Origin: Streptococcus australis
Lineage (GTDB): Bacteria; Bacillota; Bacilli; Lactobacillales; Streptococcaceae
Assembly: GCF_003943615.1 (NCBI RefSeq)
Contig: NZ_RJPZ01000005.1
Location: forward strand, 15,229 to 56,278
Direction of reading: 5' to 3'
DNA length: 41,050 nt
The position numbers and the translations under genes were made by a program. Positions 1-8,582 of the stretch are shown piece by piece (within the stretch, counting starts at the first letter, position 1; every line of letters begins with the position of its first letter). The notes under the pieces were generated by a model. The model was not told where the DNA came from and ran no database searches. It saw only the letters and a list, made by a program, of their open reading frames with translations.

Positions 1-60
1 GAGGTGGGACGACGAAATCGAATTCTAACGAATTACCGATTTCTGTCCCACTCTCTTTTT
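1..60 (+). repeat. Family 1 intergenic repeat, partial copy (right end)
   Basis: This is the right end of the family 1 element found complete at 1334-1519, cut by the window edge. It keeps the hairpin formed by GTGGGAC and GAAATCG pairing with CGATTTC and GTCCCAC, followed by CTCTCTTTTT, which looks like a rightward terminator for whatever lies upstream. Confidence 0.85.
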
Positions 61-176
61 CTTCTTCAAAATATAAAAAATATTAAGAAATTTCATTTAA
101 ATAACTTGCTAAATGAAGCAAAAAACTATACCATAGTAGAGTGTCTTTTGACCAAATATGTGACTGAAGGATGATT

Positions 177-1331
177 ATGAAAAAATTATTAGAAAAGGTT
201 AGTATCCTTTCTTTATCTCTTGTATTAACGACGTCTTTTTCGATTTCTAGCGCTCTTCCTTATATGTTCGAATACTATAAGGATCTCCCCAAAAGTCAAA
301 TCGAACTCTTGGTATCTCTTCCATCCGCAGGGATTATGGTCACCCTCTTCCTAAACACCATTATCGAACGCTACTTGGATGAGAGGAAGATGATTATTAC
401 AGGACTCTTGATTCTCTCATTATTTGGCATGGTTCCTTTCTTTAACCAAGCCTATCCTATTCTTTTCATTTCTCGTTTCATTTTTGGGATGGGGGTCGGT
501 TTGATCAACGCAAAAGCTATCTCTATTATCAGCGAACGCTACCAGGGACGTGAACGGATCCAAACTCTCGGATTTCGTGGTTCTGCTGAAGTCGTAGGGA
601 CAGCCCTGGTCACTTTATTGGTTGGCTTCCTCCTCCAATTCGGCTGGACTTCTAGCTTTTTAGCCTACGGGGCTGGATTAATCGTTCTGTTTCTCTTCAT
701 GGCCTGTGTCCCTTACCACCAGCAAGAAGAAAGCCAGCATACACAAGCCAAACATGAAGAACCACTCCAAAAAGAAGAATGGAAATTAACCATTATCTTG
801 GCTATTGTTGCTGCTATGATTGTCCTATGTAATGTTGGAGTAACTCTTCGCATCCCAAGTATTGTCGCTTACACTTTCAAGGATCAGCACAACTCAGCCA
901 GCTTTATCCTAAGTGCTATGCAATTGATTGGAATTCTAGCTGGTCTCACCTTCTCTGGGCTTGTTCATTTGTTTAAGAGCAAATTGATAACTTATGCTGG
1001 CATTGCTTACGGATTCTCAATGATGGCTGTAGCCCTTTCTCCAAGCATTCCTCTCCTAGCTATTTCCGCCCTTTTCTCTGGCTATACTTATAGCACTGCT
1101 CTCACCATGGTCTTCCAAATCTTGTCAGCCAAGATTCCTGCCAAACGATTAAACCAGGTGACCTCTGTAGCAGTCTTGGGTTGTAGCTTTGGAGCGGCCA
1201 TTACACCTTTCGCCCTCAATACCATCGGTCTCATCTCCGACAGCAACGCTTTTATCTTTACTGTATTAGGTATTGCTATGGCACTTCTCGCCTTCTCTCT
1301 TCTCTATCTATTAAAAGATCATCATGAATAA
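177..1331 (+). CDS. MFS family permease
   Basis: This gene encodes a 384-residue integral membrane protein with about twelve hydrophobic segments and a charged central loop near residues 180-205, the layout of a major facilitator superfamily permease. The segment RFIFGMGVGLINAKA near residue 100 resembles the conserved region around MFS helix 4. The substrate cannot be read from the sequence; export of a drug or small metabolite is the usual guess. An upstream ATG at 171 touches the ribosome site GAAGG (166-170), so the ATG at 177, six bases beyond it, is the better start. The gene stands alone between two family 1 repeats; the one at 1334 begins three bases after the stop codon and probably ends its transcript. 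Confidence 0.8.
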   Translation: MKKLLEKVSILSLSLVLTTSFSISSALPYMFEYYKDLPKSQIELLVSLPSAGIMVTLFLNTIIERYLDERKMIITGLLILSLFGMVPFFNQAYPILFISRFIFGMGVGLINAKAISIISERYQGRERIQTLGFRGSAEVVGTALVTLLVGFLLQFGWTSSFLAYGAGLIVLFLFMACVPYHQQEESQHTQAKHEEPLQKEEWKLTIILAIVAAMIVLCNVGVTLRIPSIVAYTFKDQHNSASFILSAMQLIGILAGLTFSGLVHLFKSKLITYAGIAYGFSMMAVALSPSIPLLAISALFSGYTYSTALTMVFQILSAKIPAKRLNQVTSVAVLGCSFGAAITPFALNTIGLISDSNAFIFTVLGIAMALLAFSLLYLLKDHHE

Positions 1332-1333
1332 GC

Positions 1334-1519
1334 AAAAAGAGGCTGGGACAAAAGTCCTAGCCTCTCAATTGTCTTTGGATTGTCGAGCAAGACGCAGTGG
1401 TTGAGTGGGCTCTACTACGCTGATTTTATCAGCTTTTACAGCCCTACTCAACTGTGCGGAGGTGGGACGACGAAATCGAATTCTAACGAATTACCGATTT
1501 CTGTCCCACTCTCTTTTTT
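1334..1519 (+). repeat. Family 1 intergenic repeat, copy A (bidirectional terminator)
   Basis: This 186-bp element has three hairpins. The left one is GAGGCTGGGAC-AAAA-GTCCTAGCCTC, preceded by an A run and so a leftward terminator. The middle one pairs GTTGAGTGGGCT with AGCCCTACTCAAC around a GCTGATTTTATCAGC core. The right one pairs GTGGGAC...GAAATCG with CGATTTC...GTCCCAC and ends in a T run, so it is a rightward terminator. It fills the gap between the convergent MFS gene and the ABC transporter operon. Near-identical copies lie at 8401, 12986 and 15312. Confidence 0.9.
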
Positions 1520-1522
1520 GTC

Positions 1523-3259
1523 TTACTGATTCGAAAGTTGAGCAGTTTGCATCTGGTAATAGACACCTTTTAGCGCCATCAACTCCCTATGATTTCCATG
1601 TTCGACGATATTTCCATCCACCATAACCAGGATGAGGTCTGCCTTTTCAATGGTGGACAGGCGATGGGCGATTACAAAGCTGGTCCGCCCTACCATTAAC
1701 TTATTAAAGGCATCCTGAATGAGCAACTCTGTCCGCGTATCAATGGAAGACGTTGCCTCATCTAATATCAGAATCTTAGGCACTGCAAGAAAGACCCGAG
1801 CAATGGTCAGAAGCTGTCTTTGTCCTTGAGATAAGGAATCTCCCGCATCAGCTAGATAGGTATCATAGCCATCTGGAAGTTGTTGAATAAAGAAATCAGC
1901 ATTGGCAGCCTTAGCTGCTTGAATCACGTCTTCCCGACTAGCATCTGGTCGACCAAATGCTATATTTTCATGAACCGTTCCCACTTTGAGCCAAGTCTCT
2001 TGTAGGACCATTCCAAACTGCTTGCGGTAGCTTGCTAGGCTATAGGTATCTACAGCTTCTTGATCTAAGAGCAAGCGACCCTGATCTACATCATAAAATC
2101 GCATGAGAAGATTAATCATGGTTGATTTCCCAGCACCTGTTGGCCCAACAATGGCTACCTTACTAGCCGGCGGGATGGAAATGGAGAGATCCTTTATGAG
2201 GGGCTGGTCAGATCGATACCCAAAGCTGACATGATCAAATTGGACAGCTCCTTCGACAGCCTCTTCTTGCAAGTCTCTTTTTCCACTTTCTTTCACTTCC
2301 TCTTGGACCAATACACTATAGAGACGTTCCGCACAAGCTAGGGCGCTTTGCAATTCAGCAAGGACAGAGGAGATGTCATTAAAGGGTTTGGTGTACTGAT
2401 TGACATAGTTGAGGAAGGTCACCAACTGGCCAACAGTGAAGCCAGTACCCGATAGGATACGGAAGGCACCAAATCCCGTCACAAGGGCATAGATCAGGGC
2501 ATTAACAAAGCGTGTCGCAGGATTAACGGTAGAGGAATAAAAAATCGCCTCTTGAGAATAACCAGCATAGTCGCCATTGATTTCAATAAACTTGTCTTTA
2601 AACTGGTTTTGGGCATTGAAGGCTTGAAGCAAGCTTTCTTGACTGAGAGATTCTTCAATCATCTGGGTCTGAGAACCACGCGCCTGGGTCTGCATCCGAA
2701 AGAGATGGTAGGACCGCTTGGCAATAAAACGAGCGATAAATAGAGATAAGGGGGTCAAAATCAAGACCATACCCATCATCATCAAATCCAATCGGGCCAT
2801 ACTAGCGATGGTCACTAGGATGGTTAAAAGACCAACAAAGAACTGATTAAAGACCATCAATAAACCATTATTAAGTTGTTCAACATCAGTGGTCAAACGA
2901 CTGACCAAATCTCCAGTTCCTTGACGGTCCAGGTAAGATAGAGGAAGGACATGAACTTTCCGGATCACCTTCTCCCTCAAGGACTTACTATAGCGATAGA
3001 TCAGCTGATTGTAAACCAAGGGATTCAACCATTGAATGAGACTTGCAAAGAGGATCACTAGACCCATTTGAAGGATAAGCGGCAACAAGAGATGACTAGC
3101 ATCAGGGAGCACCACTATGTCCACTGCTCGACCAATCAGAATGGGGATATAGACGGTTAACAAGACTTGTAAAATGGTTCCTAGACTGGCCAAGATAAGC
3201 CAAATGGGCTGTCTGGCTATATCCGCAAGTAAGCGCCGTAAATAAGTCTTCTGTTTCAT
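1523..3259 (-). CDS. ABC exporter half-transporter with consensus catalytic residues (PatB/SatB-like)
   Basis: This gene encodes a 578-residue fused permease and ATPase, one half of a heterodimeric type IV (ABCB-like) exporter. About six membrane segments fill residues 1-310 and the nucleotide-binding domain follows: Walker A GPTGAGKST near 371, signature LSQGQ near 473, Walker B ILILDEATSS with catalytic Glu near 495, and switch His in VIAHRLS near 531. The catalytic residues are intact, unlike its partner. Its start overlaps the partner's stop by four bases (3256-3259), so the two are translationally coupled. By family, PatAB of S. pneumoniae and SatAB of S. suis export fluoroquinolones and dyes; the same role here is inferred. 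The stop codon lies three bases from repeat copy A, which probably supplies the terminator. Confidence 0.88.
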   Translation of the reverse strand: MKQKTYLRRLLADIARQPIWLILASLGTILQVLLTVYIPILIGRAVDIVVLPDASHLLLPLILQMGLVILFASLIQWLNPLVYNQLIYRYSKSLREKVIRKVHVLPLSYLDRQGTGDLVSRLTTDVEQLNNGLLMVFNQFFVGLLTILVTIASMARLDLMMMGMVLILTPLSLFIARFIAKRSYHLFRMQTQARGSQTQMIEESLSQESLLQAFNAQNQFKDKFIEINGDYAGYSQEAIFYSSTVNPATRFVNALIYALVTGFGAFRILSGTGFTVGQLVTFLNYVNQYTKPFNDISSVLAELQSALACAERLYSVLVQEEVKESGKRDLQEEAVEGAVQFDHVSFGYRSDQPLIKDLSISIPPASKVAIVGPTGAGKSTMINLLMRFYDVDQGRLLLDQEAVDTYSLASYRKQFGMVLQETWLKVGTVHENIAFGRPDASREDVIQAAKAANADFFIQQLPDGYDTYLADAGDSLSQGQRQLLTIARVFLAVPKILILDEATSSIDTRTELLIQDAFNKLMVGRTSFVIAHRLSTIEKADLILVMVDGNIVEHGNHRELMALKGVYYQMQTAQLSNQ

Positions 3260-4992
3260 TCTGTCCCCTCCTCTTTCTTCTGTTGGGAGAAATGAATCTC
3301 TTGGTATAAAGGATTCGTTGACACCAGGTCTTCATGACTGCCTAAGCCGACCTGTTTACCTTTGTCTAAGACGAGAATTTGCTCAGCACTACGGAGACTA
3401 TTGGTCCGCTGCGAGATGAGGATGAGACTTGTCTTCGACAACTCCTCTTTTAGAGCCTGTAAAAGTCGTGCTTCTGTCAAATAGTCCAAAGCTGAAGTGG
3501 AATCATCTAACACTAAAAATGGAGCTTGACGAAGGACAGCACGAGCAATGGTCAGACGTTGCCGTTGACCACCGGAAAAATTCCTTCCAAAAGCTTCTAC
3601 GGGAGCCTCTAGTCCTCCTTCTTTCTCACAGACAAAATCAGCTGCTTGGGCAACTTCTAAGGCCCACCACAACTGCTCCTCACTTGGTTCTTTAGTTAAT
3701 CCCAGTGTTAGGTTCGAACGAATGCTACCTTTAAAAAGCTCTGCATTTTGAGGAACCACTGCCACCCAGTTACGCCACTGACCAAGAGTCTTTGGGCTCT
3801 GTCCATCTTTAAAAATGGTTAGACTTCCTTGACTCGGGTCATAAAGATGTCCTAGCAATTGAACCAGGGTAGATTTCCCAGACCCTGTCCCCCCAATGAT
3901 TCCCAAGGTTTGTCCCTTTTTTAATGATAAATGAATACCTTCTAAGGACGGTTTTGCCGCTAAAGGATAGGTAAAGATTAAATCTTGGATCTGGAGAGCC
4001 AGTTGAGGATTTGAAGCAGCTACCTCATCCAACTCTTGATCCAGATCTTCACTTTTCTCATCAAAGACTTGGACAATCCGCCCAGCAGCAATATAGCTTT
4101 GGTTGAGTGAGGTCACCAACATGGCTAACTTCAATAATTCTGTTAAGATTTGAAGCAAGTAATTGACCAAGGCGACCAACATTCCTTGGCTAAGCGTTCC
4201 CATTTGAATGGAGGCTTGTCCCTGCCAAAGAATACAAATCAAGGTTCCATTCACGACTAAGAAGGTTAGAGGACTAATCAAACTAGACCATTTGGATACT
4301 ATTAATTGCCAGTTGGTATAGTCTTGGTTGACCTCATAAAACTCTGCTTCTTCATGAGCTACCTGTCCAAAAGCTCGGATAACCCTCATCCCTTGTAACT
4401 GCTGACGCGTGATTGTAACCATTCGGTCCGTTATCTTCTTGATGCGTGCATAAAGAGGATTAACCACACGCGACATAACGACAATGATCAGGGTCAATAG
4501 GGCAACCATTCCAATAAACCACAAGGTCAGTTGTGGACTAATGGTAAAAGCCATAAAAATAGAGCCAAAAACGACAATCGGCGCTCGGAGAAATAGACGT
4601 AAAAATAGATTAATCCCTGTTTGAATTTGATAGGTATCACTGGTTAGTCGCGTCACGAGGCTTGAGGTGGTTAGGCGATCCCTCTGCTCCTTAGACAAGC
4701 TGAGAATTTTCTCATACAAATCATTGGTCAATTCCTTAGTATAACCAACGGCTGCCTTTGATGAATAATATTGGGCCGTTATCGCTACAAGAACGCCAAA
4801 ACCAGCAAAAACAAATAAGAGACCAACCACCCCAAGCATTCCAGCTTGGTCTTGACGAGGAATCAGCTGATCGACAAGATGAGCAATTAAAAGTGGAACC
4901 AGTAATTCAAAGATTGCTTCCAACAACTTGAAAAACGGTCCCAGTATGGTTTCTTTTTTATAATTCCTGAAGTATTTCAATAAGTCTTTCAT
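3256..4992 (-). CDS. ABC exporter half-transporter with degenerate catalytic site (PatA/SatA-like)
   Basis: This is the 578-residue partner of the gene at 1523. Membrane segments occupy roughly residues 15-300. The nucleotide-binding domain has Walker A GGTGSGKST near 366 and signature FSGGQRQ near 472, but Walker B reads LVLDDSTS (Asp instead of catalytic Glu, near 492) and the switch region reads LISQRTN (Gln instead of His, near 526). This is the known asymmetry of heterodimeric exporters, where one ATP site is non-canonical. The start at 4992 has no strong ribosome site. A terminator-like hairpin at 5045-5078 lies about 55 bp upstream, which recalls the attenuator reported before patA in pneumococcus. 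The gene is first in a two-gene operon. Confidence 0.87.
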   Translation of the reverse strand: MKDLLKYFRNYKKETILGPFFKLLEAIFELLVPLLIAHLVDQLIPRQDQAGMLGVVGLLFVFAGFGVLVAITAQYYSSKAAVGYTKELTNDLYEKILSLSKEQRDRLTTSSLVTRLTSDTYQIQTGINLFLRLFLRAPIVVFGSIFMAFTISPQLTLWFIGMVALLTLIIVVMSRVVNPLYARIKKITDRMVTITRQQLQGMRVIRAFGQVAHEEAEFYEVNQDYTNWQLIVSKWSSLISPLTFLVVNGTLICILWQGQASIQMGTLSQGMLVALVNYLLQILTELLKLAMLVTSLNQSYIAAGRIVQVFDEKSEDLDQELDEVAASNPQLALQIQDLIFTYPLAAKPSLEGIHLSLKKGQTLGIIGGTGSGKSTLVQLLGHLYDPSQGSLTIFKDGQSPKTLGQWRNWVAVVPQNAELFKGSIRSNLTLGLTKEPSEEQLWWALEVAQAADFVCEKEGGLEAPVEAFGRNFSGGQRQRLTIARAVLRQAPFLVLDDSTSALDYLTEARLLQALKEELSKTSLILISQRTNSLRSAEQILVLDKGKQVGLGSHEDLVSTNPLYQEIHFSQQKKEEGTE

Positions 4993-5022
4993 ACTACTCG
5001 TTTGTCTTTCTATAGGATTAAC

Positions 5023-5100
5023 TTATTTTACCATAATTTTTAAAGATAAAAAAAATCTCCCTGCAAAGCAGAGAGAGTGTAAACGTAGACAAGTGCTCAT
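5023..5100 (-). CDS. Candidate 25-codon leader ORF before the ABC exporter operon
   Basis: On the minus strand an ATG at 5100 opens a 25-codon frame (MSTCLRLHSLCFAGRFFLSL, then KIMVK and TAA) that runs through the whole hairpin and its T run and stops 30 bp before the exporter start. No clear ribosome site precedes it. Its position fits a translated leader that controls the hairpin by attenuation, but any short frame through a terminator can look like this, so the call is tentative. Confidence 0.3.
   Translation of the reverse strand: MSTCLRLHSLCFAGRFFLSLKIMVK
5045..5078 (-). terminator. Terminator-like hairpin, possible attenuator of the ABC exporter operon
   Basis: On the minus strand CTCTCTGC-TTT-GCAGGGAG is followed by eight T residues. 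It could end transcripts of the MFS gene at 5408, but that stop lies about 330 bp upstream with a repeat in between. It could equally be a conditional terminator in the exporter leader. Confidence 0.65.
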
Positions 5101-5157
5101 TTATAAAAATCTATTAACTTCAATAAAGATAAATAACTTTATTGGTTAGGGTTATTC

Positions 5158-5316
5158 AGTCATCTACTGAAACTTTCCGCCGTGAGAAAAGTGCTAGAAA
5201 CAATATTGTTTCTAGCACTCGGAATTATTGAGACCTCAGGCTCAATAATTAGTCATGGAACTTCATAGAAGTTCGCTGACGTCCGTTCTCGCCTAAGGAA
5301 AGTTTCTAAGATGACT
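5158..5316. repeat. Family 2 hairpin-rich repeat (MITE-like), short copy
   Basis: This 159-bp element is bounded by inverted ends: AGTCATCT and GAAACTTTCC on the left pair with GGAAAGTTTC and AGATGACT on the right. Inside are a 28-bp perfect palindrome (5191-5218), a hairpin AATTATTGAG/CTCAATAATT (5222-5249) and a hairpin GAACTTC/GAAGTTC. A diverged, longer copy in opposite orientation lies at 10646-10947. It encodes nothing and lies between the MFS gene and the ABC operon. Confidence 0.75.
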
Positions 5317-5407
5317 TTGTCTTCAATCTTATTCTTCTAAACACATAGAAAATTCGTTTAGTTCTTGTCCCATTTAATCTTGTTTAGACAAATGAAGGTT
5401 AGGAATA

Positions 5408-6607
5408 TTATTCCATCTTTGTCCCCTTATTTAAAATATTGCCCATTTTTCCTAGTCCCATCAGTAAGAGAGGGAAAGTGATAAGTGTTATAAGTCCTAG
5501 CCCAAGAAAAACAGCTACAAATCCACAAGTATCGATAAACCAACCAGTCAGTGGGAAGATAACGATCATGGATAGACTAAACATCATCGAATTGATACTA
5601 AGCATGGTTGCTCGAACACTAGATGGTAAATAGCCTTGTAAATCATTGTAGTAAATGGGTTGATAAACCGCGTATAGGGCATTGGTTAGAAGATAAACAC
5701 TCAGATAGGCCAATGGAGTCTTCAAACCTACCAAAAACAAGGCCAGACCTGTCAGTGCAACTAAAATTGGAAAGACTTGATTGCTATTCCATTTTTTTCC
5801 GATTTGACTAGCCAGATAAACCGCTAGAAGATTTAAGAGACTACCAACAAGCATGATGAGCGATACTTGCCAACTGGCTAGGTCACTTATTTTCTGTTGG
5901 TAGTAAAAATAAAACATACACATGATGGTTCCTACCAGCTGAAAGGTGAACATCCAGTAAAACAAGACTGGTTTCTCCTGCCATTCTTGTTTCACTACCA
6001 CCAATATCCGTTTTAAGGCTAAGTGATTTCTTTCACCACTCTTGCTCTCTGGCTCTTTCATTAGAAAAATCAAGAGAATGGATAGCGATGAAAGGCCAAT
6101 AGCAATCAAGTAAGTCCAAGCCAATGCTCCGTGAATAAAGAAGCCTGCCACCACTGTCCCTAAAGTTCGGGTGACTTCAGCCACACCAGACAAGAAGCTA
6201 GAAATCTGAAGATAATGGTCCTTTTTACCCGCTTCTACAGCTGAATCATATAAGAAAGCCGTACTGGTCCCCGAATCAAAATTGTAGGACCAAGCATTGA
6301 CCATCATCGCAATCGCATATATCCAAAAATTCCCTTGACCAAACAAAATCAAGATAGAAGACACAATACTAGCCAAGCGTGCCAAATAAAGATTGTTCTT
6401 GTAGCTAAACCGATCGGCCAACATACCAGATGGGATCTCACACAAGAGACTTGTCCCATGGAAGATACTTTCTAATAGACCGATTTGAAGTAAGGAAAGA
6501 CCATTCTGAATGAAAAATAAAATCCAAAAACTAGTGATTCCAAAATAAGATGTGAATTCCAGTCCTGCTAGGAGTGGAATATTGCCTTTGTAAGTTCTTT
6601 TAAACAT
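5408..6607 (-). CDS. MFS transporter (drug-efflux type)
   Basis: This gene encodes a 399-residue membrane protein with about twelve hydrophobic segments. The stretch CEIPSGMLADRFSYK near residue 60 fits the MFS loop 2-3 signature G-x-x-x-D-R, so the major facilitator assignment is good. The substrate is unknown; the nearby ABC exporter makes efflux plausible, but that is inference. The start at 6607 is preceded by GAAAGAGAG, a weak ribosome site. It is a single gene: the asnS terminator (6697-6718) lies upstream, and the next hairpin downstream is past the family 2 repeat. Confidence 0.8.
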   Translation of the reverse strand: MFKRTYKGNIPLLAGLEFTSYFGITSFWILFFIQNGLSLLQIGLLESIFHGTSLLCEIPSGMLADRFSYKNNLYLARLASIVSSILILFGQGNFWIYAIAMMVNAWSYNFDSGTSTAFLYDSAVEAGKKDHYLQISSFLSGVAEVTRTLGTVVAGFFIHGALAWTYLIAIGLSSLSILLIFLMKEPESKSGERNHLALKRILVVVKQEWQEKPVLFYWMFTFQLVGTIMCMFYFYYQQKISDLASWQVSLIMLVGSLLNLLAVYLASQIGKKWNSNQVFPILVALTGLALFLVGLKTPLAYLSVYLLTNALYAVYQPIYYNDLQGYLPSSVRATMLSINSMMFSLSMIVIFPLTGWFIDTCGFVAVFLGLGLITLITFPLLLMGLGKMGNILNKGTKME

Positions 6608-6696
6608 TGTTTTCTCTCTTTCAATATGTAGGATGATTGTTTCTAAAAGACTTACCTAGAGTTGCCTACATTTCCTCCACCTCTTTCATTTAAAGT

Positions 6697-6718
6697 AAAA
6701 ACGCCAACTGGCGTTTTT
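6697..6718 (-). terminator. Bidirectional terminator after asnS
   Basis: AAAAACGCCA-AC-TGGCGTTTTT is a perfect stem with an A run on one side and a T run on the other. It lies eight bases after the asnS stop codon. Confidence 0.85.
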
Positions 6719-6725
6719 ATAGTTA

Positions 6726-8069
6726 TTATGGTTTGATACGGTGCAACATACGTGGGAATGGAATAGCTTCACGGATGTGTTTAGTTCCAGCTGCGAAGGT
6801 GACCATCCGCTCAATACCAATACCAAATCCACCGTGTGGTACGGTACCGTATTTACGAAGGTCAAGGTAGAATTCGTATTCTGTACGATCCATACCAAGT
6901 GATTCCATCTTAGCGACAAGGGCATCGTAGTCTTCCTCACGCATTGAACCACCGATGATTTCTCCGTAACCTTCTGGTGCAAGCAAATCTGCACAAAGCA
7001 CGCGATCTGGGTTCCCAGGAACTGGTTTCATGTAGAAGGCCTTGATGTCTGCTGGGTAGTTAATCACAAAGGTTGGTACACCAAAGTGGTTTGAAATCCA
7101 AGTTTCGTGTGGTGAACCGAAATCATCTCCATGCTCAAGATGTTCGTAGTCAGCATCTTCGTCATTCTCATGCTCTTGCAAGAGATCAATGGCTTCATCG
7201 TAAGTAATACGTTTGAACGGCTCAGCAATGTAGCGTTTCAAGAGCTCTGTATCACGCTCCAAGGTTTCCAAGGCTTGAGGAGCACGATCTAGAACACCTT
7301 GAAGCAACGCTTTAACATAAGCTTCTTGCAAGTCAAGTGACTCGTCGTGTGTCAAGTATGAATACTCCGCATCCATCATCCAGAACTCTGTCAAGTGACG
7401 GCGAGTCTTAGATTTCTCTGCACGGAATACTGGACCAAAGTCAAAGACGCGACCAAGGGCCATAGCTCCAGCTTCAAGGTAAAGCTGACCAGATTGGCTC
7501 AAGTATGCTGGTGTACCAAAGTAGTCTGTTTCGAAAAGTTCTGTAGAATCTTCAGCTGCATTTCCTGAAAGGATTGGGCTATCAAATTTCATGAAGCCGT
7601 TCTTGTCAAAGAACTCATAAGTTGCATAGATAATAGCGTTACGGATTTGCATAACAGCGACTTGTTTGCGTGAACGCAACCACAAGTGGCGGTTATCCAT
7701 CAAGAAGTCTGTTCCGTGCTCTTTTGGAGTGATTGGGTAATCTTGAGATTCACCGATGACTTCAATGTCTGTAATATCGAGCTCATAACCAAATTTAGAA
7801 CGCTCGTCTTCTTTGACAATCCCAGTCACAAAGACAGACGTTTCCTGGCTCAAGCGTTTGATGGTATCAAATTTTTCAAGCCCCACTTCTTCCCCAAATT
7901 TTTCGATAAAGTTTGGTTTGAAAGCTACACCTTGGAAGAAGGCAGTCCCGTCACGCAATTGCAAGAAGGCAATTTTCCCTTTTCCTGATTTATTCGCCAC
8001 CCAAGCACCGATAGTCACTTCTTGACCGACATAGTCTTTTACTTCGATGATGGTAATCCGTTTTGTCAT
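6726..8069 (-). CDS. asnS: Asparagine--tRNA ligase
   Basis: AsnRS charges tRNA-Asn with asparagine in the cytoplasm. The 447-residue protein has an N-terminal OB-fold anticodon-binding domain (about residues 10-110, [16 protein letters not shown]) and a class II catalytic core: motif 2 region [20 protein letters not shown] and motif 3 [10 protein letters not shown] close to the C-terminus. The frame opens at 8090, but MTKRITI at 8069 follows GGAAG at normal spacing and matches the usual length of the streptococcal enzyme. An extended -10 (TGGTAAAAT, near 8121) gives it its own promoter. In many Firmicutes it follows aspC in one operon; here repeat copy B and about 330 bp lie between them, so the genes are probably uncoupled. 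Confidence 0.97.
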   Translation of the reverse strand: MTKRITIIEVKDYVGQEVTIGAWVANKSGKGKIAFLQLRDGTAFFQGVAFKPNFIEKFGEEVGLEKFDTIKRLSQETSVFVTGIVKEDERSKFGYELDITDIEVIGESQDYPITPKEHGTDFLMDNRHLWLRSRKQVAVMQIRNAIIYATYEFFDKNGFMKFDSPILSGNAAEDSTELFETDYFGTPAYLSQSGQLYLEAGAMALGRVFDFGPVFRAEKSKTRRHLTEFWMMDAEYSYLTHDESLDLQEAYVKALLQGVLDRAPQALETLERDTELLKRYIAEPFKRITYDEAIDLLQEHENDEDADYEHLEHGDDFGSPHETWISNHFGVPTFVINYPADIKAFYMKPVPGNPDRVLCADLLAPEGYGEIIGGSMREEDYDALVAKMESLGMDRTEYEFYLDLRKYGTVPHGGFGIGIERMVTFAAGTKHIREAIPFPRMLHRIKP

Positions 8070-8120
8070 AATACATCTTCCTTTTCTCATTGTACTTGTC
8101 CGAAGACATGGTCACCTTTC

Positions 8121-8128
8121 ATTTTACC
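8121..8128 (-). promoter_or_regulatory. Probable extended -10 promoter of asnS
   Basis: On the minus strand TG-G-TAAAAT fits an extended -10 box, with only a weak -35 (TAGCTA) 17 bp upstream. The predicted start gives a leader of about 45 bases. Confidence 0.5.
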
Positions 8129-8129
8129 A

Positions 8130-8400
8130 CAAATAAGAGCCGATAGCTATCTCTCACAATCTAAAAATCCGGCTTTTTTAACGAAAACAGACTTTTTTTA
8201 AAAAAAGTAAATCAACTTTCTCAAATTCTTGAACCGATTTAAATATTTCATCCTATATTTTGATTATTCAAAGGAAAATCTTGCAAGTTTACCCCTTTAT
8301 AGCAGACATTTTGGGAAGGAAACAATGGGGCTAAGACCCGTGTACCTGTGAAAAAAGGAAGCACATTTCTTTCTGTTGATTACTTATAAGTCAATAAAGA
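8130..8400. other. Intergenic stretch between asnS and repeat copy B
   Basis: I see no gene here. It holds an 18-bp A/T palindrome (8191-8208, ACT7A7GT) and a GATAGCTATC palindrome near 8145. A plus-strand frame of about 26 codons ends near 8385 but has no start and I do not support it. In other streptococci a small gene may lie between aspC and asnS; I find no trace of one. Confidence 0.5.
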
Positions 8401-8579
8401 AGAGAGTGGGACAGAAATCGGTAATTCGTTAGAATTCGATTTCGTCGTCCCACCTCCGCACAGTTGAGTAGGGCTGTAAAAGCTGTGAAATCAGCGTAAT
8501 AGAGCCCACTCAACCACTGCGTCTTGCTCGACAATCCAAAGACAATTGAGAGGCTAGGACTTTTGTCCCAGCCTCTTTT
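8401..8579 (-). repeat. Family 1 intergenic repeat, copy B (reverse orientation)
   Basis: This is the inverted counterpart of copy A with the same three hairpins. Its left end (GTGGGAC/GTCCCAC hairpin plus T-rich tract on the minus strand) should stop transcription coming from the aminotransferase gene, which ends four bases away at 8583. Confidence 0.9.
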
Positions 8580-8582
8580 CTT

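Noticed and set aside
1405..1626. Frames inside the family 1 repeats starting MGSTTLI
   Set aside because: They recur only because the repeat recurs, have no ribosome site and run into unrelated flanking sequence.
5158..5316. Family 2 repeat as a BOX or RUP element
   Set aside because: Its ends and internal sequence do not match the BOX subunits or RUP sequence as I remember them; left as an unnamed MITE-like repeat.
8279..8385. Short plus-strand frame ending GSTFLSVDYL before repeat copy B
   Set aside because: A stop lies directly upstream, there is no start codon and no family is recognised.
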